A DNA stretch of 64,000 bases from Sipunculus nudus. Its lineage: Eukaryota > Annelida > Sipuncula > Golfingiida > Sipunculidae. Each line of letters begins with the position of its first letter. Position 1 is the stretch's first letter. The notes beneath the pieces are model-generated. The model saw nothing but the letters and a program-made list of their open reading frames with translations, searched no databases and was not told the DNA's origin. The stretch is taken from positions 50,783,370 to 50,847,369 of the forward strand of contig CM049307.1 of NCBI GenBank assembly GCA_026874595.1, in the 5' to 3' direction. This document shows, one piece after another, positions 1-13,900 of this stretch. The translations under genes and the position numbers were made by a program.

Positions 1-604
1 TAATGCACCATCTGGGGGGGGGGGGGAGAAGGCAGGGCAGAGGGGAAGCCTGCTAGTAGTGGCCAAGCTGAGCCAAGGCAAGCTGCCCGGAGAGGGTTAC
101 ACAATGCAAGTGAAGGCTGTACTACTCGGTGGGCTAGATGTAAACAACCCTTGACATGGTGTATAAAAAGTTAAATAATAGCTACTCTTTTCAATCAATT
201 CCTTTGAAATTTTAGATTTTGAAAGATTAAATCCTTATGTATATATGCTGTGAAAATTGCATTATATTTGGGCCCATAACTTCAAAATAATACCCAATAC
301 TGACCTAATTTTTGGTATGATCATGGAAAATGTATGGAAGAATATGAATACTAAATATGATCAAAAACAGATCAGTGGTTTTGATATTAGGCAGCCTTGA
401 AGTGTAACAATGGCTTTTTTAGTCCTAATTACCCAATTTTCCGTATGGTAGGAGATTTTGGGGACATCTGATGGTATGCAAATTTTTGGATTTGTAGGTC
501 CAACGGTTTCAAAACGTGCCCTGTTAATGGACGGACAGCTGGACGGACGTACAAAGGACCACGACTATAGCTCAGATGACTTATAGTCAGCTGAGCTAAA
601 AATG
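1..604 (+). repeat. Interspersed family A, partial copy cut by the window edge
   Basis: Collinear with 56030-56911: a poly-G run, the AAGCCTGCTAGTAGTGGCCA segment, the GGACGGAC microsatellite-like stretch and the shared end CAGCTGAGCTAAAAATG. It lacks an internal piece present at 56290-56510. Direct orientation relative to the 56-kb copy. Confidence 0.75.
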
Positions 605-1862
605 TATTAAACATTTTTTTTAAAAGAAGTTTCATCCTATATTAAAGTGATAAATCAAGGGTCACCAGGCATAAGGCATAAATATCCAATGACCCAGCGA
701 CCTGAAACAATTAGTAATGGTACCAATACAAGTAATTGAACATTAATCAAGAATTTCAAACAAAAGTCAAATTATCATAGGAAAAAATGTAATTTTTGTG
801 GTAACAGAAATTTAAACCCCTACCACACAGCAAATACAAAACAGTCTGTAACTGTTTTAAAGCTGCATTCAATCTGCACTAAGCATTCACACGGCAGTTA
901 AATGTGTATTAAATCTGTTTTAACCAAACTGTTTTAAATGCATGATGACCTTTCACATTGCAATAACAAATTGTTTTGGCAAGATAGAGCTTAACACCTT
1001 CTTCCAAGTCACCTATAACTAAGTGACTAGTGCACTAGTGCACAGATTGCCAGATACATTGTGTTATAATGTCAGATATCATATTGGTATCTTCAGCTGA
1101 CCCTGAATTGATACATAGACAATATTTGATTACCTGATGTAATGTGACAGGGCTTCAACAGGAAGAAAATCTGCAGAGTCCGGAATGCTCGGGCAAATAC
1201 TTTGGGGAGTCCTATCTGAGTTTAGTGCGTCCAAAGGGGTGATGATATGTGTCCAATTTTGAAGGGTTGTGTAAATTGAATTTTTTTTTTATATTTCATG
1301 TAATTATCATATCACTTTATGATAAGAAATTGTGTAATTATCTGAATATTTGCTTAGAGCAAAATGTAAGCCTCAGTTGTCAGTGCAGTTTTTACACAGC
1401 TGACGGTTTGTTTGAGGCAGCTGGCAATGGTCATTGACTGATACAGGGTCCTAAAGCCAGAATTTCACGTGTCAAATTGGATACTTGGAACCTTCAGAAC
1501 CAAGCATCCATAGGAGAATTTATGCATCAGAGACACTTACCTACCTGAAATCCCTGAGTGATGTTTGATATTAAATAATTGTTTACAATACCATACAAGA
1601 CATATAAGCCATGCAAAACAAGAGGGGCCAGCATCTGACAGGCTGTTTGGAAATAATTTTATTTTACATTTTGGAAATAACTCAAAAGATACTGAACAGA
1701 AATAGTATCTTTCACAGAAGAAGGAAGAATACTGAAAGGAAGAATATCCCTTATGTATTGTATGGTGTATCCGGTTGTGTGGAAGGTATCACAATATGTA
1801 TTATATCATCAGATACTGAACATTTACTGTTGTAAATATTTAAACATATATCAGCCACATAC
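605..1862. other. Intron 25 portion, nothing recognised
   Basis: AT-rich sequence following the exon 25 donor. I searched the minus strand for a LAMAN terminal exon (PMxIxTF-like) and found none. Confidence 0.5.
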
Positions 1863-1983
1863 CATCTGGTGTAGTGATGCCATCTTGCGTCCTCCACTTG
1901 AGTCTCTTCACTTCAGACACTTTAGCATTCGCACCAAGGACAAGTTCTTCTACTGAGCTGATCTTGAAGGTATTAAACAAATT
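1863..1983 (-). CDS. MAN2B1: MAN2B1 exon 25 (last exon found on this strand)
   Basis: 121 bp, residues 953-993. Acceptor TTATTTTCAG, donor CAGATG|GTATGT. Encodes [20 protein letters not shown] and [16 protein letters not shown], equivalent to DLFSTFTITRLQETTL. It ends in phase 1, so a terminal exon starting with two bases is needed. No such minus-strand exon is recognisable between 1862 and 1. Confidence 0.94.
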
Positions 1984-4900
1984 CTGAAAATAAATGTTAC
2001 ACAAATGATTAAAACAAGCTATTCCCCTTCTTTTTTTCTATAGAATGTATGTGATTTCTGGCTTACTCTGAGTATATATTAAGTCCTGTTTTGAAAAGTT
2101 CTCATGCCTCTGTGACAGATGTATGTGCTTGCTTTGTAACAAACTGTTAGTAAACATGAAACAGAAAAAAACATGAAACCTTAGATAGCTGGTTGCATAA
2201 ATGTTGAACTTGATTTCTGGTTTGTCTGACTTGCTGCAAGATGTTCTGTCCTGGTTGAATGTGTTTGAGATTCCTTTTTATTTTTATTATTTCATTATAA
2301 ACATGCGGATTGAAACATGTGGCATGGTCAGCACTTCTTGCTCTCTTTTTTCTCATAAAAGGTTAGGATATTATCTTTAGTTAATAGACATCAGATATAG
2401 GCCACCTTTTAATTCTGCTCAGTTTGTTCAGATGAAAAACTTTTCATGTGGTAACTCAACATTCCTCTGGTATCTTCAAATTTAGATTTTCATTTTGTAT
2501 CTTGCACACTGAAGGCCTGTGGGTGTATAACTTCAACCTTTCTCCTTGAAATTGTATCTAAGATTTCTGCTCCCTTCACTTTTATTTGAGGCCATTAACC
2601 TTCTCAATTGTTCTGCTGGTTATCTTCCACGCATTCTGTTGGTTGTCTATCATGTTTTCTGTTGGTATTTAAATTTTTTTTTCAGTGATTTGATTACAAT
2701 TCGTTACTCTGTGAGCTTCTATCTGCCATTCTCATCTGTCAGAAGTGTTTATTACTTCTTTATAGACTGGTATCTACTTCTCCACATTTCCCTACCTGTA
2801 GTGACACTTTAGCTGGCTGGGACATCTTGGGGTCCTCGCCTCTCTCATAGAAATGTTCCAGTCTCAGCAAGATGGAGTTATCCTCCCATTGCTCCAGGGT
2901 CAACAAGTGCACATTGTCTGGTAGACGCATGTTCATGCCACTCCACTGTTATAAAACATTACAAACAGATATATTAAGATTAAAGTACTTCTGAATACAC
3001 AAATGTTTGTGTTTCTCATCTTTTATACTTTTATTTTTGTTTTTAAATCATGTTTAACTAGATGTTTCGGTACGACACGAATGCCCCCGCCTGGGGCAAA
3101 TTAGAAACATTTGTTAAATTTTGTAAAATTTTTCTAAGTTAAGGAGGTGTTGTATGGTCAAAAGTAGGTCAAGAAGGGCAAAATGCAAACTCGATCTGTA
3201 ACGGGTCATTATCAAGGAACACACCAAAAATCAGGCCAGTATGCAGGCATTGTGAAAAAAGTCCATACATGTGCATTTTTCATAAAAATTTCTGTCTTTT
3301 ATGAAATTTCTATGTTCAGGATCTGTCATATGGTCAAAAATAGGTTAACTGGGACAAAACGCGAACTCGACCTGTAAGTGGTCATTATGCGCCCACAGAC
3401 CAAACAATGGGCCAGTATCTGTAAGCATTGCATTGCTAAACTAAAATATTAGCAAAAGCTGGTAATCAGTTATAAATTTAAATTGGAGAGGTATGTACCA
3501 TGTTTTATAACAATCCACCAAATGCTTCCTGAGAAATATCCCCCTAAGTTTTTTTTCTATACTAAGCTCTGTGACCTTGAAAAGTAGGTCAAGACCACCC
3601 ATCTTTGAACCTGACCAAGATTTTGTAAATATGATGCAAAAGCACTGAAATAATGAAGTTCCTTAGTTGAATACCTTTGGAGATATCCTGCACAAAGGCC
3701 AAAATTGAAAAATCCGATAAAATTTTATTAAAAAATCAGAAATTGCAGGTGACGCCACCGAAATTGTGCAGCACGTACAGACCATCAGTCCCAATGATCA
3801 TAGTAAGTTTTGTGAAAATCCACACAATGGTTCCTGAGATATAAGCTTCTGAGTGTTTTTCTATAATCAGCTCTAAAATGTAGAAAAATAGGTCAAGGTC
3901 ACCCATCTTCAAACTTGACCGAGATTTTATCAATATACATCTTCACTGATGAAATAAAATTCCAATGGTGAATCCTTTTAGAGATATCCAGCTCACAAGG
4001 TAAAAGTTAACAGACACGGAACGGACGGACGGACGGACACCCGACAGACAGATAGACGGATAGACGGACAGCTTGGGTGATGACAATAGCCCATCAGCCT
4101 ATGAGCTGAGGGCTAAAAACGGCTGTACATGTACATTTGTCATGAAAATTTATATTTTTCATGAAATTTTCTATGTTTAGGAGCCGTAAAACAATCAAAA
4201 GTAGGTCAACCGGGACGAAACGCGAACTCGATCTGTAACTGGTCAATATCTGCCCACACACTAAAAATCAGGCCAATATCTGCAGGCATTTTCGAAAAAA
4301 AGTCCGTACATGTGTATTTGTCATGAAAATTTCTATTTTTCATGAAATTTTCTAAGTTAAGGAGCCGTAAATGGTCAAAAGTAGGTCAACCGGGAGGAAA
4401 CGCGAACTCAATCTGTAACTGGTCAATATCTGCATACACACCAAAAATCAGACCAATATCTGCAGGCATTGCGAAAAAAAAGTCTGTACATGTGTATTTG
4501 TCATGAAAATTTCTATTTTTCATGAAATTTTCTAAGTTAAGGAGCCGTTAAAAGGTCGAAAGTAGGTCAACCGGGAGGAAACGTGAACTCAATCTGTAAC
4601 TGGTCAATATCTGCATACACACCAAAAATCAGGCCAATATCTGCAAGCATTGCGAAAAAAAGTCCGTACATGAGTACTTGTCATGAAAATTTCTATTTTT
4701 CATGAAATTTTCTAAGTTAAGGAGCCGTAAAATGGTCAAAAGTAGGTCAACCAGGACGAAACGTGAACTCGATCTGTAACTGGTCATTATCTGCCCACAC
4801 AACAAAAATCAGGCCAATATCTGCAGGCATTGCTAAAAAAAGTCCGTACATGAGTATTTGTCATGAAAATTTCTATTTTTCATGAAATTTTCTAAGTTAA

Positions 4901-7900
4901 GGAGCCGTAAAATGGTCAAAAGTAGGTCAACCAGGACGAAACGTAAACTCGATCTGTAACTGGTCATTATCTGCCCACACAACAAAAATCAGGCCAATAT
5001 CTGCAGGCATTGCGAAAAAAAGTCCGTACAACTGTTTGATTTCGGAAGGACGGAAGGACAGACATGGGTAACACTATATGCCCCGGCCACTTTGTGGTGG
5101 GGGCATAAAAATACATTTCCCGAGGCCAAAAAAAACTAATTTTGCAATATTATAGAGATAATATCTAATCACCAGCATACCAATATTTTTTACTTTTATT
5201 GTGCTGATGATATTTAAATTCCATGATAAAACTGGCTCTATTAATGATGTAAGCTTCATGGTTAGAAGAAAATCGAGATAAGACAGGAAATGAATTTATT
5301 TTACTCACAATGGCTTTGAAGTCCTTGGCATAATCCTGTGGGGACATTGTTAGTGGACTGTAGGAGACACTGGGAGACATGAAGAGTTTCTCTCCTAAAT
5401 CTCTATGGAGGGCACCAGAGGCCTCCACTGTGTCAAACAGCAGGTAATGCTTTCCTGCAAACACAAAGATTCACAATATTTTATAACTAACTGCAGCAAA
5501 CACATAAACAGTATTTGATGCAACAGCTCAATGTTTATATATGTTTATACATATAAATAAAATTCCATATTCAATTTTCAAACAAAATATAAGTTCAAAT
5601 GTGACCACTAGACTGCACTGGTCAACAATCGAGGTATAACTGGAAATAAAATTATTAGGATTCACCTAAAACAAGTGATTATAAGTAAGAACAATAAATT
5701 GTGCTGAGAGACAAAACAAGGTATAACTGAATATAATTACAGTGATTTAAAAGGACTCCACTGCTATTTTTGAAGGACTCACCTCTGACCACAAGTCCCT
5801 TTCCTGTAATACCTGTCTCATTAAGTGCCTCTGCAACACCGAATCTATCATCAACAAGTAGTCTGCGATGGACCTGGTATATGTGTCACACAAAGGGAAA
5901 TGTTATTTAACAAAATCAGTCTGACATTATAAATGTATGGATAAGTATTATTAAACAGTCATAATATTAATTCCATTTTCAGTAAAACCAAAAATTATCT
6001 TCACCTATAGTGAAATTAGGCATAAAATTACATGACATAAGAGTTCCAGTAATTCAAAATCAGGAAACAGATGCAATTTTAATTAATCATACCATATGCC
6101 CTTACTAAAAGCACTGCAAATACCCTACCCATAGGAAGAGGTTGAAATGAAAAGATGAGTCATGCCATGATCTGAAATAAATCCAAACTGTTGAACACTC
6201 ATGACATTATCACATGGAGAGTCTCTGTCACATGAAGAATCAGGACATGACCATCCACCTCTTTCACAAGAGGAGACTAGAATACGGGTAGTCGACAAGT
6301 GACTACGTGTATCCGCCTAAATCAGAGTGGAATGGGTGAAGTGAGGCATGGATTGAGTGGCAAGGGGAAATAGAATGATGTGTTGCATATTAGCATGGAT
6401 GTCTGCAGCCAAATTGTGTATGTAGGTTGCCCCCCCCCCCCCCCCCAACCACAAAATCCAGAAAGCCGTCCAAGTTATACATATGCAAAATTTAAGGCAG
6501 ATAAGTCAAACCACTACATGTACATGAGTGATTTTAGCCCGTGGCAGACAAACAGATGGACGCTGAGCAAAAATGATTGCAGGTGGCGCCACCAGTTTTG
6601 CGTATGATAAAGAGCTATGTGAGAACTATACACATGCAAAACTTTGGCCCAATCGGTCAAACGGTTCCAAAGATATGAGCTTGGATGTCTGCTGCATAAA
6701 CTAGAATGCAGGTGGCGCCACCTGTCATAAAATCAAGAGAGCTGTCAGGGATGTATAAACCTGCAAAATTTTAGGCAGATATGTCAAACCACTGCCGAGA
6801 TAGGAGTGATTTTATCCCATGGCAGACAAACAGACGGGAGCTGTGCAAAAATGGCTGCAGGTGGCGCCACCAGTTTTGTGTATGATAAAGAGCTATGTGG
6901 GATCTATACACATGCAAAATTTTGGCCCAATCGGTCAAACGGTTCCTGAGATATGAGCTTGGATGTCTGCAGCGTAAATGTGAATGTAGGTGGCGCCACC
7001 TGTCATAAAATCAGAAAAGCTATCAAGGATGTATATGCATGCCGAATTTCAGGTGAATTAGTCAAGTCACTGCAGAGATATGAGTGATTTTAACCCAATG
7101 CAGACGAACAGATGGACACTGTGCAAACATGGTTGCAGGTGGCGCCACCATTTTTTGTGTATGTTATAAAGCTCTCCAAGGGCTACATTTGAGCAAAAAA
7201 ATTTTCCTGATCAGTCAAACGGTTCCTGAGATATGTGGGTTTAAGTGGGGAAACAGACGCACAAACGGACAGAGCACAGAGGAAAGGTCAGAGGTCAAAA
7301 CAAAATCGGGGCGCAGCAGTTCACATGTGACCCGAACATAATCCCGGGTTTCCTAAAATTCAGCCCAGCAGTTACGGAGGAGTTCTCCGGACACCTACGC
7401 GGCGGCGGCGGCGGCGGTGGGCTGAAAACATAGTATCCGCAAAACTCTGTTTTGGCGGATACAATTATGACATGACATTATTATCCACCTCTGGTACAAG
7501 AAGGATTATGACATGACATTACACACAACCTCTGTAACAAGAATGATGCCATGACATGACAAATAGCCTCTGTCACAAGAGGAATTATGACATGACATTA
7601 CTATCCACCTCTTTCACAAGAAGGATTATGACATGACATTACAATGGACTTTTGTCAAAAGAAGAATTATGACATTTCCATCAAACTATGTCACACGTAA
7701 AATTGTTACATGACATAACAATAAACCTCTGTCACTAAAATCATCATGACAAGAAATTTCCATGTACCTCTGTCAAAAGAAGAATTATGACATGACATTA
7801 CCATCAACCTATGTCACAAGTAAAATTGTGATATAACATAACAATAAACCTCTGTCACTAAAAAATATAATGACAAGACATTTCAAAGGACCTCTGTCAC

Positions 7901-10900
7901 AAGAAGAATTATTACATAACATTACCATCCAACTCTGTCACAAGAAGAATTATGACATGACATTAATGTCAACCTGTGTAACAAGAAAATTCATTACATC
8001 ACATTACCATTAGCTCCACTGACCCGTCCTTGATACTGGAACCTCCCTGAGAGCGATCAGTCAGAATTGTCAGCTGTTTCTGCTGTTCACTGTCCTGTAG
8101 AATTAACATCAAATAGAATGGATAATACTTAAACATTATCAGCTTACATAAAAGGTGAGGTAATCTGAACAGGGATATGTTTTGAGGCACTGTATAAAGA
8201 GCCTTCAGCTGTGAAATGAGATCTCTACAACATAGTTTACTTTGTAAACCAACATATTTACATTTTAAATAAAGCTATTCACTGGTCTTATCTGTAGAAT
8301 TTATGAGGTTTCAACTGACTCTTTGCACATATCAATAAACTGTAGGTAACCCCTGACATGGAATGCTTCTGTAAAGGATGTATGAACAAGTTTATCAACA
8401 AGCAAAGCCTCGTGGATTTAATGAATGATACAGATGAAAATTATAATATACCATTTGACCTGTATTTAACTTGAGGTAGCAAGTCTCTCTTACCCTTATA
8501 TATATCCTACTGTTGACTGGGTAGTAGTTTCCGGCAACTTCCTCTGTCTGGTCCAATTTCCAGGTTGAGCGATAGTCCCGTCTGTAATAAAAAGAGTGCT
8601 TATACTTTATAGCCATTAAAGTCCTGTTAAAATGGAATCTTCTTTGCTTTATTAATTCAGTAAACAAGGCCTACAGGCCTAATGCAAACCTGTGCAAAGT
8701 TTAGGAGTATAGAGGTTTATTTTTAAAATTTAATATTGATCCTTTTAATTCCTGCATATCTATCTAAGTCATTATGATTTCAGCAAAAAGGACATTTCAG
8801 ACCTGCAAGTTTCAGACTAGGACATTTAAAAACTAGAATATGGGTAGTCGACAAGCAACTATGTGTATCCGCAGAAATCAATATGGGACGGGTGAAGTGA
8901 GGCATGGATTAAGTGGCAAGGGGAATAGAGTGAGGTGTGTTGTATATTAGAATGGATGTCTGCAGCTTAAACGTGAATGTAGGTGGTGCCACCTGTCATA
9001 AAAACAAGAAAGCTATCCAGAATGTATAAAAATGCAAAATATCAGGTGGATAAGTCAAACCACTGCTGAGGTATGAGTGATTTTATCCCAAGGCAGATGA
9101 ATAGATGGACGCTGTGCATAAGTGGTGGCAGGTGGCGCCACCAGTTTTGTTTATGATGAAGAGCTATTTGAGATCTATACACATGCAAAATTTTGGCCCA
9201 ATCGGTTAAATGGTTCCCCGAGATATGAGCGTGGATGTCTGCAGAGTAAATCTGAATGTAGGTGACGCCACCTGTCATAAATCAAGAGAGCCATCCAGGA
9301 TGTATAAACCTGCAAAATTTCAGGTGGATAAGTCAAACCACTGCTGAGTTATGAGTGATTTTATCTCAAGCTAGATGAACAGATGGACGCTGTGCAAAAA
9401 TGGTTGCAGGTGGCGCCACCAGTTTTGCCTATGATGAAGAGCTATGTGAGATCTTTACACATGCAAAATTTTGGCCCAATCGGTCAAACGGTTCCCAAGA
9501 TATGAGCTTGGATGTCTGCAGAGTAAACCTGAATGTAGGTGGTGCCATCTATCATAAAATCGAGAAAGCTTTCCAGGATGTATAAACCTGCAAAATTTCA
9601 GGTAGATATGTCAAACCACTGCTGAGATATGAGTGATTTCACACCAAGGCAGATGAACTGATGGATGCTGTGCATAAATGGTTGCAGGTGGCGCCTCCAG
9701 TTTTGCATATAATGAAGAGCTATGTGAGATCTATACACATGCAAAATTTTGGCCCAATCGGTCAAACAGTTCCTGAGATATGAGCTTGGATGTCTGCAGA
9801 GTAAACGTGAATGTAGGTGGCGCCACCTGTCATAAATCGAGAAAGCTATCCAGGATGTATAAACCTGCAAAATTTCAGGTGGAAAAGTCAAACCACTGCT
9901 GAGATATGAGTGATATTATCACAAGGCAGTGATCGGTCAAACGGTTCCCGAGATATGCGGGTTTATGTGTGGAAACAGACACACAAATGGACGCTGGGCA
10001 GCAAGGAAAGGTCAGAGGTCAACAAAAAATGAGGGTGCAGCAGTTCACATGTGACCTGATGATAAACCAGATTCGCTGAAAATGCAAACCAAATTTTTTC
10101 AAACAGTTGAAAGATATAGTTCCAATAATCTGGGAATTCTACATCTTACCATTGTGTCCAGACGTCTAGACGCTATGTCTCGACGTCTAGACACATTGTC
10201 TAGACACCCCCAAGAGCCAGGTCAGTTGCCATGGTGATGTCTGGACCCCCACCTGTTTGTACTGAGTGACCTCTTGACTTGGCTGCTGAAACTCATCTTA
10301 TTGTCAAATCTGTTTTCAAATACAAAAAGCCTTTTTCAATTGGCTACAATGCTTTTCTAAAACTGTTTTTACCCAATCTATTCTTATAAAACTGGCAGAA
10401 CCCTACTATAGAATACTGTGGTTGTCTTATTATTTGCAGTGGTTTCAAATTCGGGATATTCGCGGTCGATCTCTGACCACGAAATTGAAACCACGCAGTT
10501 TTGAATGCATATATACAAGACCATGATCAATAATTTCATAAGCTGCCGATAGTTTGCGACAGTTGAGATTTATCTTCAGCTACTTAGTGATGTTCATCGA
10601 GCCTGGTGCATATACGTTAAATGATTCAGGGAGAATGACAGGGCCCATTTAAAATAATATTGGTTGGGTTTGATGCAAAAACCGGGATCCTTTGCAGGTG
10701 TGTGCTAACGCTGGCGGATGTGCCCGGCAGTAATTCCTTTCCCCCAGCACATGACTGGAAAGTGTCAATGCCCGCTGGGCAGTAATATTGCCAAGTTAGA
10801 TGACATCCAGTGCCGCTAAAAAAAGAATATTGAGTAGAAGGTACTCGTTCACATTGTGCCGTATTTAGTCATGTTAATGAATAAAATTTGCCACTAAAGT

Positions 10901-13900
10901 AGTGAACATAGCCGCTAGGGTTGCGATCTTGTAACTGTATAAAAGACTTTCTGATTCTTTCTGAAAAGATTCTGTGAAATCATGACGTGCCAAACGATGT
11001 ATGATTTGCTAGTGATGACTTGAATTTTGAATATATTTGAAGGGTCACAGTTCATTTTGGGACCAAAGTGGCGTAAAACAGTAAAATATTATTTTTTTTC
11101 TTCAGATTTTAACTGTGAGAAACTGAATATGGTTCCTTCCTCCACCTATATGGAAGTAATTAGCAACATAAATGGCACTCAAATTATTCTGGGCATATAT
11201 CCCTGCCTTTGATACTGAAACAAGTTGGCACTCTACAAGCGTCTCTTGTAGGTTGAGAAAGTAATTATGACTCGACTTTTAATTAACAGGAGTAAGATAC
11301 CCTTATCAAGACAGTTTCCCTAAACAAAATTAATATATGGTTTTGTAGTAACAGGTTGGTTTCTCGACACACCTTAATAACATTTGAGTTGTTTTTAATG
11401 AGCCTCGGCCCTGAACTAATTACAGCCAGCGGGGTCAATGCTTCCCGCTGGCATCGGCTTAGCCGTCTGTGAATGTTCGAACATGCGATATCCGGCCAGA
11501 GAAATAGTAGACCTAGATAACAGTGAAATCACTGGTATATGAAATTATTTTTGATAATAAAATATACAGACCAATGATAGAGCGCGAAAAAGGAACCCCG
11601 TGAAACTTTTAAAAATAGAAAAACTGCAAAAATTCAGCCCTGCCGATATAAAGGCAACCACAGTAATTCTTGTAAAGTTAAACCAATCAGCTTAACAGTT
11701 TCATCATAAATCAGTGTATAAGCTAGAAGAGTTTAAAATTACATTTTCGCTTGTAAAAAACACATCAATGTAGGTGGCGCCACCAATACCTCAAAATCAG
11801 ATATGACATATGTGACAAACATTGGTATAAAATTTGGTGATTATAGCTCTAGCCATTTCTGAGATTTTAATTTTAGTGTGCTTTTTTGGACAGATGACTA
11901 AGTTCAACCTCCTGTAAATCGGCCAAAAATCTCCGAACTGGAACCATTCGAACAAACTTGAGAGAGATTGTTCCAGGGATCATTTCTGTGAAATATTGGA
12001 CAACTTGGCTGGACAGTTTCGGAGAAGAAGATTTTTAGAGCTTTTTTAGCTTTTTCCCTATGAAATCTAAGAAAATGCAGTAAGAAAAAAAACAAACAAA
12101 ATCCAATATAGTTTTTTGGATGACTGATTATTTTCAAAAAGTTTGGTGATGCTAGCTCCTGCCGTTTTAGAGATAGATATGGTTAACGTACAGATGACGC
12201 ACGATGCACGACACATGACCTACAGCGGACGACGACGCACCATCCCATAAGCTCACAGGTTCGCTAAAAAGGGACCGACACTTACACTCTCTCAAGAATC
12301 TGTCTGCCATTAGCATCTGTGTAGAACGTAGATTTGCTGTCCATGTCTGATGAGTAACGACTGATCACTTCCTTGCCGATGGATTCCCTGTAAATGAATA
12401 ATGTGCCAGTTAATTGATAATATTGATGAATGGTCCTTTTCTTTCATAATCAATTTAAACAATTGCATTTTTGCATAATCAATCAATTATGCAAATCAAA
12501 AGAAGCTGCATAAAACATTCTAATTTTGTCAGAGATATGAGAAAAATGGGGCACAAAACAGTAAACAACATAAAAACTTAACCTTATGCAACAAATAAGT
12601 GTCAACAAACAGCTATTTCCTTGACCTTTCAGCATGATATATAAATAAGACTGAATTTTACTCATTTAATATTTTCAGTATAATTCCTTACGGCAGATTT
12701 CATGATAATGTAGATTGTATATATAATAAATGGTCAATGATGGACTATTGGTCGTTTTTATCTTTCAATCATCAAACATGATTTTACAATCGATTCCTAC
12801 CACCAATAAATGACAAATCAATCTGTCATAATATGAACCTGAACACACTAGAGATTATTATACAAATTCATATCAATATCACAAAAAAAATGATATATTT
12901 AAATTAAAATAACACTGAAATATTTTCTTTGAAGATTACAATTCAATGCTTTGAATTTCAGCAAGATTTTTCACCAATTTTCAAAATGTTATTCCTGCAC
13001 AATTTTTACAGTAAAAGGTACCATGACTAACTATCAGTGCCAACAAGTGCTCATTTCTGAAATTATTATTCGAGTTAATTTTTTTTATTGACACAGAACC
13101 AATGCAAAGATGAAAATTATCATTTTTTTGGTCAATATAAATGTGTAAATTTTTTCATCTTTGTACAACGGTACACCGATGGATTTTTTTACTTTCAATT
13201 ATCAGTTGGGTATGTTTTACCAAAATCAGATTAAACCTTCAAGAGAAAGTAACAGGATCCATGAAAGGCAAATGATAAAATATTTGAAAAAGATTCCATG
13301 GCAAATAAATATGACATCAAAGATCAATCAAGATTTCTACACCTTTTGCCAGGGCTGGCCTGTATTCATAAATATATGACTTCACCCAATATGAAATTAA
13401 TAACCCTACTGAAACTAGTAGATATTCAATAAAACATAAAAGGTAAGTTTATTCCGAAATAATTTTATGATCTGGTGAGTAGATGATCATTTACCCAATA
13501 GGAATAGGTCCTACAGTCCATTCTACTTCAGCATACTGAGCGCTGTCATAGAGACGGAACACCTGGCTGGCCCAGCTGCTGTATACCTGTCTGACCTCCT
13601 GGACTTGAGATCCCTGAATATCAGGAGAACCATGTACAATCAGATAAAAATGTTTTATATATATCCAGGAAAATATATATGATATTATTAATGTAAAAGA
13701 AAGTTACCATTGTGCTGAACTGTTAGAAAGATAACTGCTTTATACTTGAGTCATTTTTAACAGGCCTATAAACCTACCACCAAGTTCTAACCCTTGAAGA
13801 GCTGGATTCAGTGTGCTCCAGCCATACATCGTGAAGTGTCAGTATATTTATATAAAGCTTATTGTACCCACTGAGACAAATCATTACAATAAAGCATACA

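Larger units (their letters stand above)
3058..5107 (-). mobile_element. Hairpin-ended tandem-core element (Helitron-like, family Q) in intron 23
   Basis: The left end has TGCCCCcgcctGGGGCA and the right end ATGCCCC...GGGGCAT, both hairpins. Read on the minus strand the left end finishes CTAG followed by host T, as in Helitron 3' ends. The core is an array of about 180-bp units marked by GGAGCCGTAAA near 4181, 4361, 4541, 4721 and 4901, plus a diverged unit near 3140. A second element (about 3440-4119) interrupts it. Confidence 0.6.

Noticed and set aside
7468-7995. CRISPR-like array of regular repeats
   Set aside because: Units are contiguous imperfect repeats without unique spacers, in an animal intron: a minisatellite.
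10157-10200. Cluster of GTCTAGAC palindromes (ACGTCTAGAC twice, TGTCTAGACA once)
   Set aside because: Short local repetition without an obvious element border or function; likely part of an unidentified repeat.
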